Shown here one piece after another: positions 17,259 through 25,609 of a DNA stretch of 64,000 nucleotides. Made by a program: the position numbers and the translations under genes. The stretch comes from Coprobacillus cateniformis (GTDB lineage: Bacteria; Bacillota_I; Bacilli_A; Erysipelotrichales; Coprobacillaceae), in contig NZ_WSNW01000001.1 of NCBI RefSeq assembly GCF_009767585.1, positions 3,060,041-3,124,040 on the forward strand, given 5' to 3'. The notes beneath the pieces are model-generated. The model searched no databases and was not told the origin of the DNA. It saw only the letters and a program-made list of their open reading frames with translations. Every line of letters begins with the position of its first letter. Position 1 is the first letter of the stretch.

Positions 17259-18419
17259 GTGATAAATAAAGGAAAAAACACGATTTTTACCCGCAAAAAA
17301 CGGGGCATACGAAAGGAGCAATGCACTATAACTACACACAAAAATTTATCCGTTAAGATTGATTACATCAGCATTGTATTTGAAACGGCAACCGCTGAAG
17401 ATATAATCATGCACATTTTAGATTTACCGACTGACATTTTCAATGTTTATCCAGCAATGATAAAATTCAAGACTTATCAAGCACGCTGGCAGATTGGAGA
17501 TATTTATGTATCGGGGGACGCAAGAAAGACAGAGGATAACCCACAGGGGCTAGGCTGTTATCTTGTTATGACTGGCAGAGGTTGTGATGATATTTTCCGT
17601 ATTCTCGACAGTAGGAATTATACCTTTGGGGATATGTTTCGACGCTGTGAGCGAAGATACGGACTGGATAACTTTCATTTCACAAGACTTGATATTGCCA
17701 TTGATGATAAGAACGAAAAGCCATTCTTTACCATAGAGCAGATAAAGAAGAAATGCGAAAAAGAGGAATTTATTTCTAATAGTGAGGGCTACCACTTTGA
17801 CGAAAGCAAGTTTGATGATTTCGACACCGCAAAGACTGTTTATATCGGTGCTGGTAAATCGGGATTATCCTACCGCTTTTATGATAAGGATAAGGAAGTC
17901 TGTTCAAAACATAATAAGACACTTGATGAAGTCGGCAGTTGGAAACGGACAGAAATGCAACTGCGTGATGATAAGGCTCATGTTTTTGCCATGACATTCA
18001 AAGACAGACCGCTGGAACTTGGGGAACTGGCTTTCGGGCTATTAGCAAACAACCTACGCTTTGTCGTGCAAAACAGAAATGAAAGTAATAAGAGCAGATG
18101 GAAAACGTGTCGGTTTTGGGAACGATTTTTAGGGGCTGTGGAAGTCTTGAAACTGCAAGTACCGAAACTACATAATTCCCTTGAGGAAACACAGCAATGG
18201 CTCACAGAGGGTGGCGTGATTTCTGCTGTCAAAAGTTTTTATTTCTTAGAAGAACATGATGCATTAGGTGGACTGGAAAAAGTGGGAACTATGCTTGACA
18301 GGGCAAGATACAGCAGTTCCCTTTCCAGTAAATTAACCGCCCACTTACAGAGGATAGACCGCACCGACCTTATCCCCTATATCCAGTATGACACGAAACA
18401 TGGGAAAGGGGGTATCTGA
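17259..18419 (+). CDS. mobT: MobT-type relaxase / replication initiation factor
   Basis: The protein belongs to the Rep_trans relaxases (Tn916 Orf20, ICEBs1 NicK) that nick oriT and pilot the strand. It shows SVKIDYISIVFETATAEDI near the start, FTRLDIAIDDKNEKPF, and a C-terminal FLLEEHDALGGLEKV-type helical region (here YFLEEHDALGG). The 386-codon frame starts at GTG 17259, but the AAAGGAG at 17312 suggests a start nearer 17328; the true start is uncertain. Its last base overlaps xis (ATGA). Confidence 0.88.
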   Translation: MINKGKNTIFTRKKRGIRKEQCTITTHKNLSVKIDYISIVFETATAEDIIMHILDLPTDIFNVYPAMIKFKTYQARWQIGDIYVSGDARKTEDNPQGLGCYLVMTGRGCDDIFRILDSRNYTFGDMFRRCERRYGLDNFHFTRLDIAIDDKNEKPFFTIEQIKKKCEKEEFISNSEGYHFDESKFDDFDTAKTVYIGAGKSGLSYRFYDKDKEVCSKHNKTLDEVGSWKRTEMQLRDDKAHVFAMTFKDRPLELGELAFGLLANNLRFVVQNRNESNKSRWKTCRFWERFLGAVEVLKLQVPKLHNSLEETQQWLTEGGVISAVKSFYFLEEHDALGGLEKVGTMLDRARYSSSLSSKLTAHLQRIDRTDLIPYIQYDTKHGKGGI

Positions 18420-18622
18420 TGAATAACAACGATATTCCCGTATGGGAAAAATACACCCTTACCATTGAAGAAGCGTCAAAGTATTTCCGTATCGGAGAAA
18501 ACAAGTTAAGACGCTTGGCAGAGGAAAACAAGGACGCTGGCTGGCTCATTATGAATGGCAACCGCATACAGATTAAACGCCGACAGTTTGAAAAGGTCAT
18601 TGATAAATTGGACGCAATCTAA
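18419..18622 (+). CDS. xis: Tn916-family excisionase
   Basis: A 67-residue recombination directionality factor. IPVWEKYTLTIEEASKYFRI, then GENKLRRLAEENKDAGWLIMNGNRIQIKRRQFEKV and ending LDAI, closely follows Tn916 Xis as I remember it. It bends DNA at the element ends and stimulates excision by Int. It is coupled to mobT by the ATGA overlap and lies 78 bases upstream of int. Confidence 0.95.
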   Translation: MNNNDIPVWEKYTLTIEEASKYFRIGENKLRRLAEENKDAGWLIMNGNRIQIKRRQFEKVIDKLDAI

Positions 18623-18700
18623 TGCAAATGAGCCTTGTATGTGTTATGATGAATACAAGTCATATCAAGGCTCTTTCCAACAAGGAAAGGAGCAGACACC

Positions 18701-19894
18701 ATGAAAGAAAAAAGACGTGATAGTAAAGAACGTATCCTGCATACTGGAGAGAGCCAACGAACAGACGGAAAATACTTATATAAATATGTAGACGCATTTG
18801 GAAACACAAAATATGTGTATGCTTGGAGATTGACACCCACAGACCCGACACCAAAGGGAAAACGGGAAAAACCCTCACTTCGTGAACTGGAACAGCAGAT
18901 AAGACGGGATATTGAGGACGGTATCGACAGCACAGGCAAGAAAATGACGCTTTGCCAACTCTACGCCAAACAGAACGCACAGAGGGCAAATGTGAAGAAA
19001 AGCACACAGAAACAACGGAAACAACTCATGCGGTTATTGAAAGAGGACAAGTTAGGTGCTAGGAGCATTGATACGATAAAACCCTCTGACGCTAAGGAAT
19101 GGGCGTTACGCATGAAAGACAAAGGCTTTTCCTATAACACTATTAACAACCATAAACGCTCGTTAAAAGCGTCATTCTATATCGCCATACAAGACGATTG
19201 TGTAAGGAAAAACCCTTTTAATTTCAAGTTAAGTGAAATCATAGAAAATGATACCAAAGAGAAAGTAGTATTGACAGAGGAACAGGAACAAGCCTTACTG
19301 TCATTCATCAAGACGGATAACGTGTATCACAAGTATTATGATGATGTGCTGATACTGTTAAAGACAGGACTTCGTATCTCAGAACTGTGCGGACTGACAG
19401 TAGCCGATATTGATTTCAAGAATGAGGTTGTGGTTATCGACCACCAGTTATTAAAGAGCAAGGAACAGGGCTATTATATTGAAACGCCTAAGACAAAGAG
19501 TGGAACAAGGCAAGTGCCATTAAGCAGAGAAACGATACAGGCATTTCAACGGGTCATAAGGAAACGCACAAAAGGGAAACTGATAGAGATAGACGGATAC
19601 AAAGATTTTCTGTTCGTCAATCCGAAAGGCAATCCTAAAGTTGCGATTGATTACAACGCCTTATTTGTCCGTATGGTAAAGAAATATAACAAACACCACA
19701 AGGATAACCCCTTGCCACATATCACACCACATACGCTACGCCATACGTTCTGCACAAGACTGGCAAGCAAGAACATGAACCCGAAAGATTTACAGTATAT
19801 CATGGGACATTCAAACATCAGTATCACAATGAACTGGTATGCTCATGCGTCCATAGATACCGCAAAATCAGAGGTTCAGCGTCTAATCGCATAA
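18701..19894 (+). CDS. int: Tn916-family tyrosine integrase
   Basis: The N-terminal arm-binding domain (TGESQRTDGKYLYKYVDAFG) is followed by the core-binding domain (KMTLCQLYAKQNAQRANVKKSTQ) and the catalytic domain with KTGLRISELCG (Arg), ITPHTLRHTFC (His-Arg), GHSN and NWYAH (Tyr). At 397 residues it is close to Tn916 Int. It starts after AAAGGAG and ends ~170 bp before the right end of the element. It catalyses integration and excision through staggered cuts at a short coupling sequence. Confidence 0.96.
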   Translation: MKEKRRDSKERILHTGESQRTDGKYLYKYVDAFGNTKYVYAWRLTPTDPTPKGKREKPSLRELEQQIRRDIEDGIDSTGKKMTLCQLYAKQNAQRANVKKSTQKQRKQLMRLLKEDKLGARSIDTIKPSDAKEWALRMKDKGFSYNTINNHKRSLKASFYIAIQDDCVRKNPFNFKLSEIIENDTKEKVVLTEEQEQALLSFIKTDNVYHKYYDDVLILLKTGLRISELCGLTVADIDFKNEVVVIDHQLLKSKEQGYYIETPKTKSGTRQVPLSRETIQAFQRVIRKRTKGKLIEIDGYKDFLFVNPKGNPKVAIDYNALFVRMVKKYNKHHKDNPLPHITPHTLRHTFCTRLASKNMNPKDLQYIMGHSNISITMNWYAHASIDTAKSEVQRLIA

Positions 19895-20168
19895 GAAGTA
19901 TTTACCACGATTTTAACCACGCTTGATAGCGAAAATATAAGAAGATAGACCTAGATATGTGAGGTTTACCACAAAAGCAAAATGCCCGTAGAGCCTATAA
20001 AATAAGGATTTGCGGACATTTAAGAAGATATAAAAAGATAGTCAAAAAGACATATATGATTTTATTACAAATGTTAAATATTTAAAAGAGGTTCAACCAA
20101 AAGATTTAAGTGCAAGTGAAATAAGCGTTAGACTTGGTTCTACTTGGATTCCACCTGAAGATATAAAA

Positions 20169-23075
20169 GTGTTTATAGAATATTTATTAAATCCTAGCAA
20201 TTATGCTTGTCAAAATATAAATGTTCATTATAATGAAGCAACTTCTGAGTGGTGGATAGAGGGTAAAAATTATGATAAATATAATATTAAAGCAACTAAT
20301 ACTTATGGAACTGGTAGAGCAAGTGCTTACAAAATTATTGAAGATAGTTTAAATCTTAAAGATACAAGAATTTACGATTACTATGAAGATGAAAATGGTA
20401 AAAGAGTAGCAGAATTAAATAAAAAAGAAACTGCAATAGCACAGGCAAAACAAGAGCAAATAAAACTTGCTTTTGAGGAATGGATATGGAAAGATCCAGA
20501 GCGTAGAGAAAGATTAACAAAGGTTTATAATGAAAGATTTAATTCTATCAGACCACGAGAGTATGATGGAAGTCATATCAGTTTTGATGGAATGAATCCA
20601 GAAATAACCTTACGAAAACATCAAGTAAATGCAATTGCACGAATACTTTATGGAGGTAATACACTTTTAGCACACGAAGTTGGAGCAGGTAAAACTTTTG
20701 AAATGGTTGCTGCTGCAATGGAATCAAAAAGATTAGGCTTATGTAATAAATCATTATTTGTAGTGCCTAATCATATTGTAGAACAGTTTGGTCAAGAATT
20801 TTTACAACTATATCCGAGTGCAAATGTTTTAGTAACTACAAAGAAAGATTTTGAAACTGCTAATCGTAAAAAGTTTTGTTCAAGAATAGCCACAGGAGAT
20901 TATGACGCTATCATAATTTCCCATTCACAATTTGAGAAAATACCAATGTCAGTTGAAAGACAATTTGCAATAATCCAAAAACAAATAGAAGATATAACTT
21001 TGGGCATTCAAGATTTAAAAAATAATAATGGAGAAAGATTTTCTATCAAACAAATGGAGAAAACTAAAAAGGGTTTAGAAACAAGACTTGCAAAATTAAA
21101 TGACACTTCAAGAAAAGATGATGTCGTAACTTTTGAGGAGTTAGGTGTTGATAGAATATTTGTAGATGAAGCCCATTACTATAAAAATCTATTTCTTTAC
21201 ACTAAAATGAGAAATGTCGGTGGTATAGCACAAACAGAAGCACAAAAGTCATCAGATTTGTTTATGAAATGTAGATATTTAGATGAACTTATTGGTGGAA
21301 AAGGTGTTATTTTTGCAACCGGAACTCCAATCTCAAACTCTATGGTAGAACTATATACAATGCAAAGATACTTGCAATATGGAGAACTAGAAAAAAGACA
21401 TCTTCAACAATTTGACGCTTGGGCTTCAACTTTTGGAGAAACTGTAACTGCAATAGAATTAAGTCCAGAGGGAACAGGTTACCGAGCAAAAACAAGGTTT
21501 GCCAAGTTCTTTAATTTACCAGAACTAATGGCACTTTTTAAAGAAGTGGCAGACATTCAAACTTCTGAAATGCTTAATCTTCCAGTACCAAAAGCCAACT
21601 ATCATAATGTGGTTATAGAGCCTAGTGAAATTCAAAAAGAATTAGTAAAAGACTTATCTGAACGAGCAGAAAAGATAAGAAATAGAATGGTAGATTCATC
21701 AGTTGATAATATGCTAAAAATAACTAATGATGGAAGAAAATTAGCACTAGACCAAAGACTTACAAATGATATGTTAGAAGATTTTGAACATAGCAAAGTA
21801 GCAACTTGTGCTGATAATATTTATAGTATTTGGGATAAAACAAGTGAAGATAAATCTGCACAATTAGTGTTTTGTGATTTATCAACCCCTCATAATGATG
21901 GCAAGTTTAATGTCTATGATGATTTAAAAACAAAACTTATAGATAGAGGCATACCAGAAGAAGAAATTGCTTTTATTCACGACGCAAACACAGACGCAAG
22001 GAAGCAAGAATTGTTTAATAAAGTAAGACGAGGACAAGTTAGAGTTCTTATAGGGAGTACACAAAAAATGGGTGCAGGAACTAACTGTCAAGATAGACTT
22101 ATAGCCTTACACGATTTAGATTGTCCTTGGCGACCAAGTGACTTAATACAAAGGTCAGGAAGAATAATAAGACAAGGAAATAAAAATCCAGAAGTAGATA
22201 TTTATAGATATGTAACAGAGGGAACTTTTGACGCATACTTATATCAATTAGTAGAAAATAAGCAAAGATTTATTTCACAAATAATGACATCAAAAACTCC
22301 TGTGAGGTTCGCAGAAGACATTGATGAAACTGCATTGTCTTATGCTGAAATTAAAGCACTAGCAGCAGGAAATCCAGATATAATTGAAAAAACAGAACTT
22401 GATACACAGGTCGCAAAATTAAAATTATTAAAACAAAATTATTTGAGTGAAAAGTATGCATTAGAAGATAAAGTTATTAAATATTATCCAAATGAAATAA
22501 AAAGATTAGAAAATAGAATTGAAGATATGAAAGAAGATATTGAGGTATTTAACAATAATAATACTCCGGATAATTCTTTTGAAAAAATGAGTATAAAAGG
22601 TACAAACTTTACTGAAAGAAAAGAAGCAGGAGAAAAGATTATTGAAATATGTAAGTCTATGACTAATCCAGAACCACTTGAAGTTGGAGAATATAAAGGT
22701 TTTAAAATTATATTATCTTTTGATACTATGGACAGAAAGTTCTATGCTAGTATGAAGAATAATTTATCATATAAAACTGAACTGGGTAGTGATCCTAGTG
22801 GAAATATAACCCGTATTGATAATGTCTTAAATGGTATTGAAACAAGACTTTCTAGTATAGAAAATAATCTTGAAGATACTAAAAAGAATTATGAAAGTGC
22901 TAAAAAAGAAATTGAAAAGCCATTCCCACAAGAGGAAGAATTGAAAACAAAGTCAAAGAGATTAGATGAATTAAATATAAAATTAAATCTTAATAACAAA
23001 GACAAAGAAATCATTGATGATGGTAAAGACATAAGTGATGATAGTCAAGATTGTAAAAAAGAATATGAGAGATAA
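20169..23075 (+). CDS. Methylase/helicase giant protein, helicase half
   Basis: The first in-frame start here is GTG 20169, but the reading frame runs back to the repeat at 20063, and joining to 15002 gives one frame of about 2,400 codons. Superfamily 2 helicase motifs: VGAGKT (171-176), DEAH (333-336), GTPISNS and the C-terminal QRSGRIIRQGN. A long coiled-coil tail with KKE-rich helices follows. While the IME is present, the helicase half lacks its normal start and promoter, so it is probably not made or is made poorly. Confidence 0.85.
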   Translation: MFIEYLLNPSNYACQNINVHYNEATSEWWIEGKNYDKYNIKATNTYGTGRASAYKIIEDSLNLKDTRIYDYYEDENGKRVAELNKKETAIAQAKQEQIKLAFEEWIWKDPERRERLTKVYNERFNSIRPREYDGSHISFDGMNPEITLRKHQVNAIARILYGGNTLLAHEVGAGKTFEMVAAAMESKRLGLCNKSLFVVPNHIVEQFGQEFLQLYPSANVLVTTKKDFETANRKKFCSRIATGDYDAIIISHSQFEKIPMSVERQFAIIQKQIEDITLGIQDLKNNNGERFSIKQMEKTKKGLETRLAKLNDTSRKDDVVTFEELGVDRIFVDEAHYYKNLFLYTKMRNVGGIAQTEAQKSSDLFMKCRYLDELIGGKGVIFATGTPISNSMVELYTMQRYLQYGELEKRHLQQFDAWASTFGETVTAIELSPEGTGYRAKTRFAKFFNLPELMALFKEVADIQTSEMLNLPVPKANYHNVVIEPSEIQKELVKDLSERAEKIRNRMVDSSVDNMLKITNDGRKLALDQRLTNDMLEDFEHSKVATCADNIYSIWDKTSEDKSAQLVFCDLSTPHNDGKFNVYDDLKTKLIDRGIPEEEIAFIHDANTDARKQELFNKVRRGQVRVLIGSTQKMGAGTNCQDRLIALHDLDCPWRPSDLIQRSGRIIRQGNKNPEVDIYRYVTEGTFDAYLYQLVENKQRFISQIMTSKTPVRFAEDIDETALSYAEIKALAAGNPDIIEKTELDTQVAKLKLLKQNYLSEKYALEDKVIKYYPNEIKRLENRIEDMKEDIEVFNNNNTPDNSFEKMSIKGTNFTERKEAGEKIIEICKSMTNPEPLEVGEYKGFKIILSFDTMDRKFYASMKNNLSYKTELGSDPSGNITRIDNVLNGIETRLSSIENNLEDTKKNYESAKKEIEKPFPQEEELKTKSKRLDELNIKLNLNNKDKEIIDDGKDISDDSQDCKKEYER

Positions 23076-23144
23076 ATCGCACATTTAATTCTAAAAGGCT
23101 ATTGTGTTAAAATATTCACATCCAAAAGGAAAGGTGATGAATAT

Positions 23145-23465
23145 ATGGATTTTGATAAGGAAATGGAGAAGAAATTTGATGAATTATTTTGGTATGTGCT
23201 TAATGAACAAACACATCAACTAAACAAGGAAAAAGAGTATATGGAACTCAACAGAACTTGCCAAGAGATAACTGGTACAAATAGTAAAATTCAATCAATA
23301 ATAGAGAATAACGAATCAGTTTCATTAACAAAAGAAGAAGTAGAATTATTAGTAAAATACTTTACTTCTTGTATTGATAGAATGCTTATTGAACAAAAGA
23401 AAATGTTTTATTTAGGAGGAAAATATTTCTACTATCTTATGAAAGAAATGGAATTGGTAAAATAA
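23145..23465 (+). CDS. Hypothetical protein (106 aa)
   Basis: Starts with ATG after AAAGGTGATG, 69 bases downstream of the helicase gene, and ends before a terminator. The product is acidic and helical (DFDKEMEKKFDELFWYVLNEQTHQLNKEKEYMEL..., with an aromatic C-terminal helix FYLGGKYFYYLMKEMELV). It looks like a small helical accessory protein, similar in layout to those that follow helicases on clostridial elements. No family is recognised. Confidence 0.6.
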   Translation: MDFDKEMEKKFDELFWYVLNEQTHQLNKEKEYMELNRTCQEITGTNSKIQSIIENNESVSLTKEEVELLVKYFTSCIDRMLIEQKKMFYLGGKYFYYLMKEMELVK

Positions 23466-23470
23466 CCAAA

Positions 23471-23508
23471 GAGAGCGATTTTAGTAAAAACTATCTTCGC
23501 TCTTTTTT
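23471..23508 (+). terminator. Intrinsic terminator
   Basis: Stem AGAGCGA (23472-23478)/TCGCTCT (23497-23503) and T-rich tail. It closes the helicase operon. Confidence 0.85.
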
Positions 23509-23533
23509 ATTTTATAGAAAGGAAAGTGACATT

Positions 23534-23665
23534 ATGGAAGAAAAAATTAGAGAAGAATTATATTCTAAATTAGAAAGTGAATTTGATTCTTACAAGAAAG
23601 AATTAGAAACACTTACTTCAAAAGAAATAATTGATAATTTGAATTCCTTTTATAAAAAGAATTAA
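23534..23665 (+). CDS. Small hypothetical protein (43 aa), partial duplicate
   Basis: ATG after GAAAGGAAAG with the product beginning MEEKIREELYSKLESEFDSY. Its last 12 codons (IIDNLNSFYKKN) and the bases after them are the same as the end of the 318-codon gene at 23688. It is therefore probably a chimera made by a duplication: a fresh N-terminus joined to a copied C-terminus. It may not be functional. Confidence 0.45.
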   Translation: MEEKIREELYSKLESEFDSYKKELETLTSKEIIDNLNSFYKKN

Positions 23666-24613
23666 GAACAAGAAAGTAGGTATCAAAATGAAAATAACTA
23701 ATAATACAAATCCGGAAGAAGTAAAAGTTGTAATGAAAAATGCATTAAATGATATGTGTAGTACAGAAAGTAGTTTTGAAAAAAGTACAACTGGTGAAGA
23801 GATAAGAAAAATAATGCGAATTAAAACATCTAGTGTTGCATTTAATGAACAAGATTTTATAAAATTACTTTTATCTAAATTATTAAAAAACGGAATATCA
23901 AAAATAGATCCGATGAAATTAAAATATTTGTTAGCTGATTATTATTCAAAGGAAGAATATGCATTCTTATTTGAAGATTTAACATTAAAAGAACAAATTG
24001 AAGAAAATTATGTAGAATTCGATGATGCTTTAGTGTTTGCACATTTTGTTGGATTGTTAAGTAATCCTATACAAGGTACAAATATGTGTATGATATGGTC
24101 ATCTCTTGAAGATGTTTCATCTAATTATTCAACAGAATATAACTTAAAAATGGATGAATTAGCTCATAATCTATCAAGTAGACTTAATATAAAGAATAAT
24201 TCAATAAATCAAAGTCAAGATGGTCGAGAAGCAATATCTAAACAAGATGAAATTGAAAAAGAACTATATGAAGTTAGAGTATTTAATGAAGATGATAGAA
24301 AAAATAATAAGTCTTGTAAATTAGAGCAACACAAAGCCTTATTATACATAGATGATGTATCTGAAAAATACTCAAATGACATGGAAAATAATGTTTATTA
24401 TGAATGCATATGTTTAGAATGTGGTAAACATAAAGATTATAAAATGTCTTTGAATGATAGAAGACATATAATAAAAACTAATTTATCGCCTATGGAAACT
24501 TTCATGTCATTTTATGAAGTAAGAAAAAGATATTTAGAATTAATAAAACAAAATTGTACAGTAGAAGAAATAATTGATAATTTGAATTCCTTTTATAAAA
24601 AGAATCAAGAACA
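23627..24613 (+). repeat. 45-bp near-perfect direct repeat
   Basis: The bases around 23629-23672 and 24569-24612 match with only one or two differences (both contain GATAATTTGAATTCCTTTTA and AAAAAGAAT, followed by AAGAACAAG). The copies are 940 bp apart and flank the 318-codon gene, so recombination between them would remove it. Confidence 0.75.
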
Positions 24614-24644
24614 AGGACCGGTATTAACAAAAAAGAAAAACTAA
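23688..24644 (+). CDS. Hypothetical protein (318 aa) with C-x2-C motif
   Basis: Starts at ATG after GTAGGTATC (weak site). No signal peptide or membrane segments. The N-terminal half is helical; a C-terminal zinc-knuckle-like pair (YECICLECGKHK) and a charged tail follow. Nothing in it that I recognise points to a function. It shares its C-terminal 14 residues with the 43-codon ORF upstream. Codon use is as AT-rich as the element. Confidence 0.6.
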   Translation: MKITNNTNPEEVKVVMKNALNDMCSTESSFEKSTTGEEIRKIMRIKTSSVAFNEQDFIKLLLSKLLKNGISKIDPMKLKYLLADYYSKEEYAFLFEDLTLKEQIEENYVEFDDALVFAHFVGLLSNPIQGTNMCMIWSSLEDVSSNYSTEYNLKMDELAHNLSSRLNIKNNSINQSQDGREAISKQDEIEKELYEVRVFNEDDRKNNKSCKLEQHKALLYIDDVSEKYSNDMENNVYYECICLECGKHKDYKMSLNDRRHIIKTNLSPMETFMSFYEVRKRYLELIKQNCTVEEIIDNLNSFYKKNQEQGPVLTKKKN

Positions 24645-24701
24645 ATCTAGTTTAAGATTTCCATTAATTTTAAATTTTAGAGGGTTTGAGTTTTCCTATA
24701 T

Positions 24702-24726
24702 TGAATTTGTCGGGAGGACAAATTCA
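24702..24726. other. Perfect 10-bp hairpin of unknown role
   Basis: TGAATTTGTC (24702-24711) and GACAAATTCA (24717-24726) enclose a GGGAG loop. No T-run follows on either strand, so it is not a plain terminator. It could be a single-strand recognition hairpin or a fragment of an element end. Confidence 0.4.
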
Positions 24727-24754
24727 GGGCTGGCTAAGACAATAATTTTAATAA

Positions 24755-24793
24755 AATAAGCATTAGTTTTTTTCACTAATGCTTATTATTTTT
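24755..24793. terminator. Bidirectional terminator
   Basis: Perfect 12-bp stem AATAAGCATTAG (24755-24766)/CTAATGCTTATT (24775-24786), T-rich loop and T-tail. It separates the plus-strand 318-codon gene from the minus-strand genes beyond. Confidence 0.88.
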
Positions 24794-25015
24794 TTCAAAA
24801 ATTAACGGATTATCATTCTTAATTTTTAAATTATATTTTATTAAAAGTATTTCTTTGATTTTTGGTATCATATCATCTATTGATTCTTGATAACAACACA
24901 GCATATCAAAAGTAGAATTAATATGATTATACAGAGGAGAATCACATAAACAACCTTTATAGAAACAATCTTTCAAATAAAATGCAACTGCTTCTGGAAT
25001 GATAAAACTTACCAT
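24776..25015 (-). CDS. Hypothetical protein (79 aa)
   Basis: Minus-strand ORF directly downstream of the broken TnpV gene. The product starts MVSFIIPEAVAFYLKDCFYKG, has four cysteines (KDC, KGCLCD, LCC), and is predicted soluble. Small proteins of this sort commonly follow TnpV genes on such elements. The ATG lacks a strong ribosome binding site, so it may be translated with tnpV or be a relic. Confidence 0.45.
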   Translation of the reverse strand: MVSFIIPEAVAFYLKDCFYKGCLCDSPLYNHINSTFDMLCCYQESIDDMIPKIKEILLIKYNLKIKNDNPLIFEKNNKH

Positions 25016-25021
25016 TTAGAA

Positions 25022-25302
25022 TCATATATAAATATCTTCTTTCAAAATAATTTCATCAACAACATTTTTATAATTATTCTATTCATTATAGTTTCAAATT
25101 TTATGTTACATTCATTACTTACCGAAGAAAGATAGTCAGTAAGGTGATTGTTCATTGGTAGGTTTCTATATAATTGTTTTTTATGTTTTTTAATATAATT
25201 TAGTTTTAATAATCCATATCTGTTGATACTATTCGTGGTAGATGTAGTAATACCTAATTTAGGTATTAAATAATCGCCATTTTTAATATAATTAATTTTC
25301 AT
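25022..25302 (-). pseudogene. Degenerate TnpV-family gene
   Basis: Begins MKINYIKNGDYLIPKLGI after AAAGGAAA and matches the TnpV plan (NGDYLIPKL, RYGLLKLNYIKKHKKQLYRNL, HLTDYL). The frame then breaks at an A-run: after NRIIIK the C-terminal signature appears in another frame as VVDEIILKEDIYI (compare AEEIVANELIYA of the nested copy), ending at 25022. The segment QQDPMKWIGLMN is missing. So the gene is frameshifted and internally deleted. Confidence 0.65.
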
Positions 25303-25609
25303 ACTTTTTCCTTTCTTTGAAATAGTAATTTTACACCCTCATTTAAGTACTCAAATTAAAAAAAAGAATTTTCCTGAATTTTATATTTTTTTGAAATTTT
25401 TATCAAGAAATTTTACAAAAAGTGTTGAAAAAATATAAAAAAAATGATAACATAGTTCTGCTAGAAAAAATTCTTGTAAGACATAATAAAAATGTTTTAA
25501 AATCAAAAAAGACAAGTAGTGGCATTCCAATTAATTATCTATATTAATTTTTTGGATATAATTTCCCATATAATTTTTAATCTTTTTTAATAAAAAATGT
25601 GAGGTAAAT
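25303..25609. other. AT-rich spacer upstream of the cohesin/dockerin genes
   Basis: It holds the divergent starts of the broken tnpV and the surface protein. TATAAT at 25557-25562 is a possible -10 for the gene at 25610; a -35 is not clear. Nothing else is seen. Confidence 0.45.

Larger units (their letters stand above)
14996..20063. repeat. Direct repeats TGATTTT at the ends of the inserted IME
   Basis: TGATTTT occurs at 14996-15002 and 20057-20063. Joining the two copies restores the helicase frame as ...N-F-I-S-D-F-I-T-N-V-K... The repeat is therefore the coupling sequence or target sequence of the Tn916-type integrase. Confidence 0.8.
15003..20063. mobile_element. 5.1-kb Tn916-type integrative mobilizable element
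   Basis: A compact element with two XRE regulators on the minus strand, an oriT-like control region, MobT relaxase, Xis and a Tn916-family tyrosine integrase. It carries no resistance or other cargo gene. Its base composition is clearly richer in G and C than the surrounding element, indicating separate origin. It lacks transfer genes, so it must borrow a conjugation apparatus. It is inserted in frame-restoring fashion in the methylase-helicase gene. Confidence 0.88.

Noticed and set aside
18660..19007. Minus-strand ORFs opposite the integrase gene
   Set aside because: Shadow frames of int, whose motifs are complete on the plus strand.
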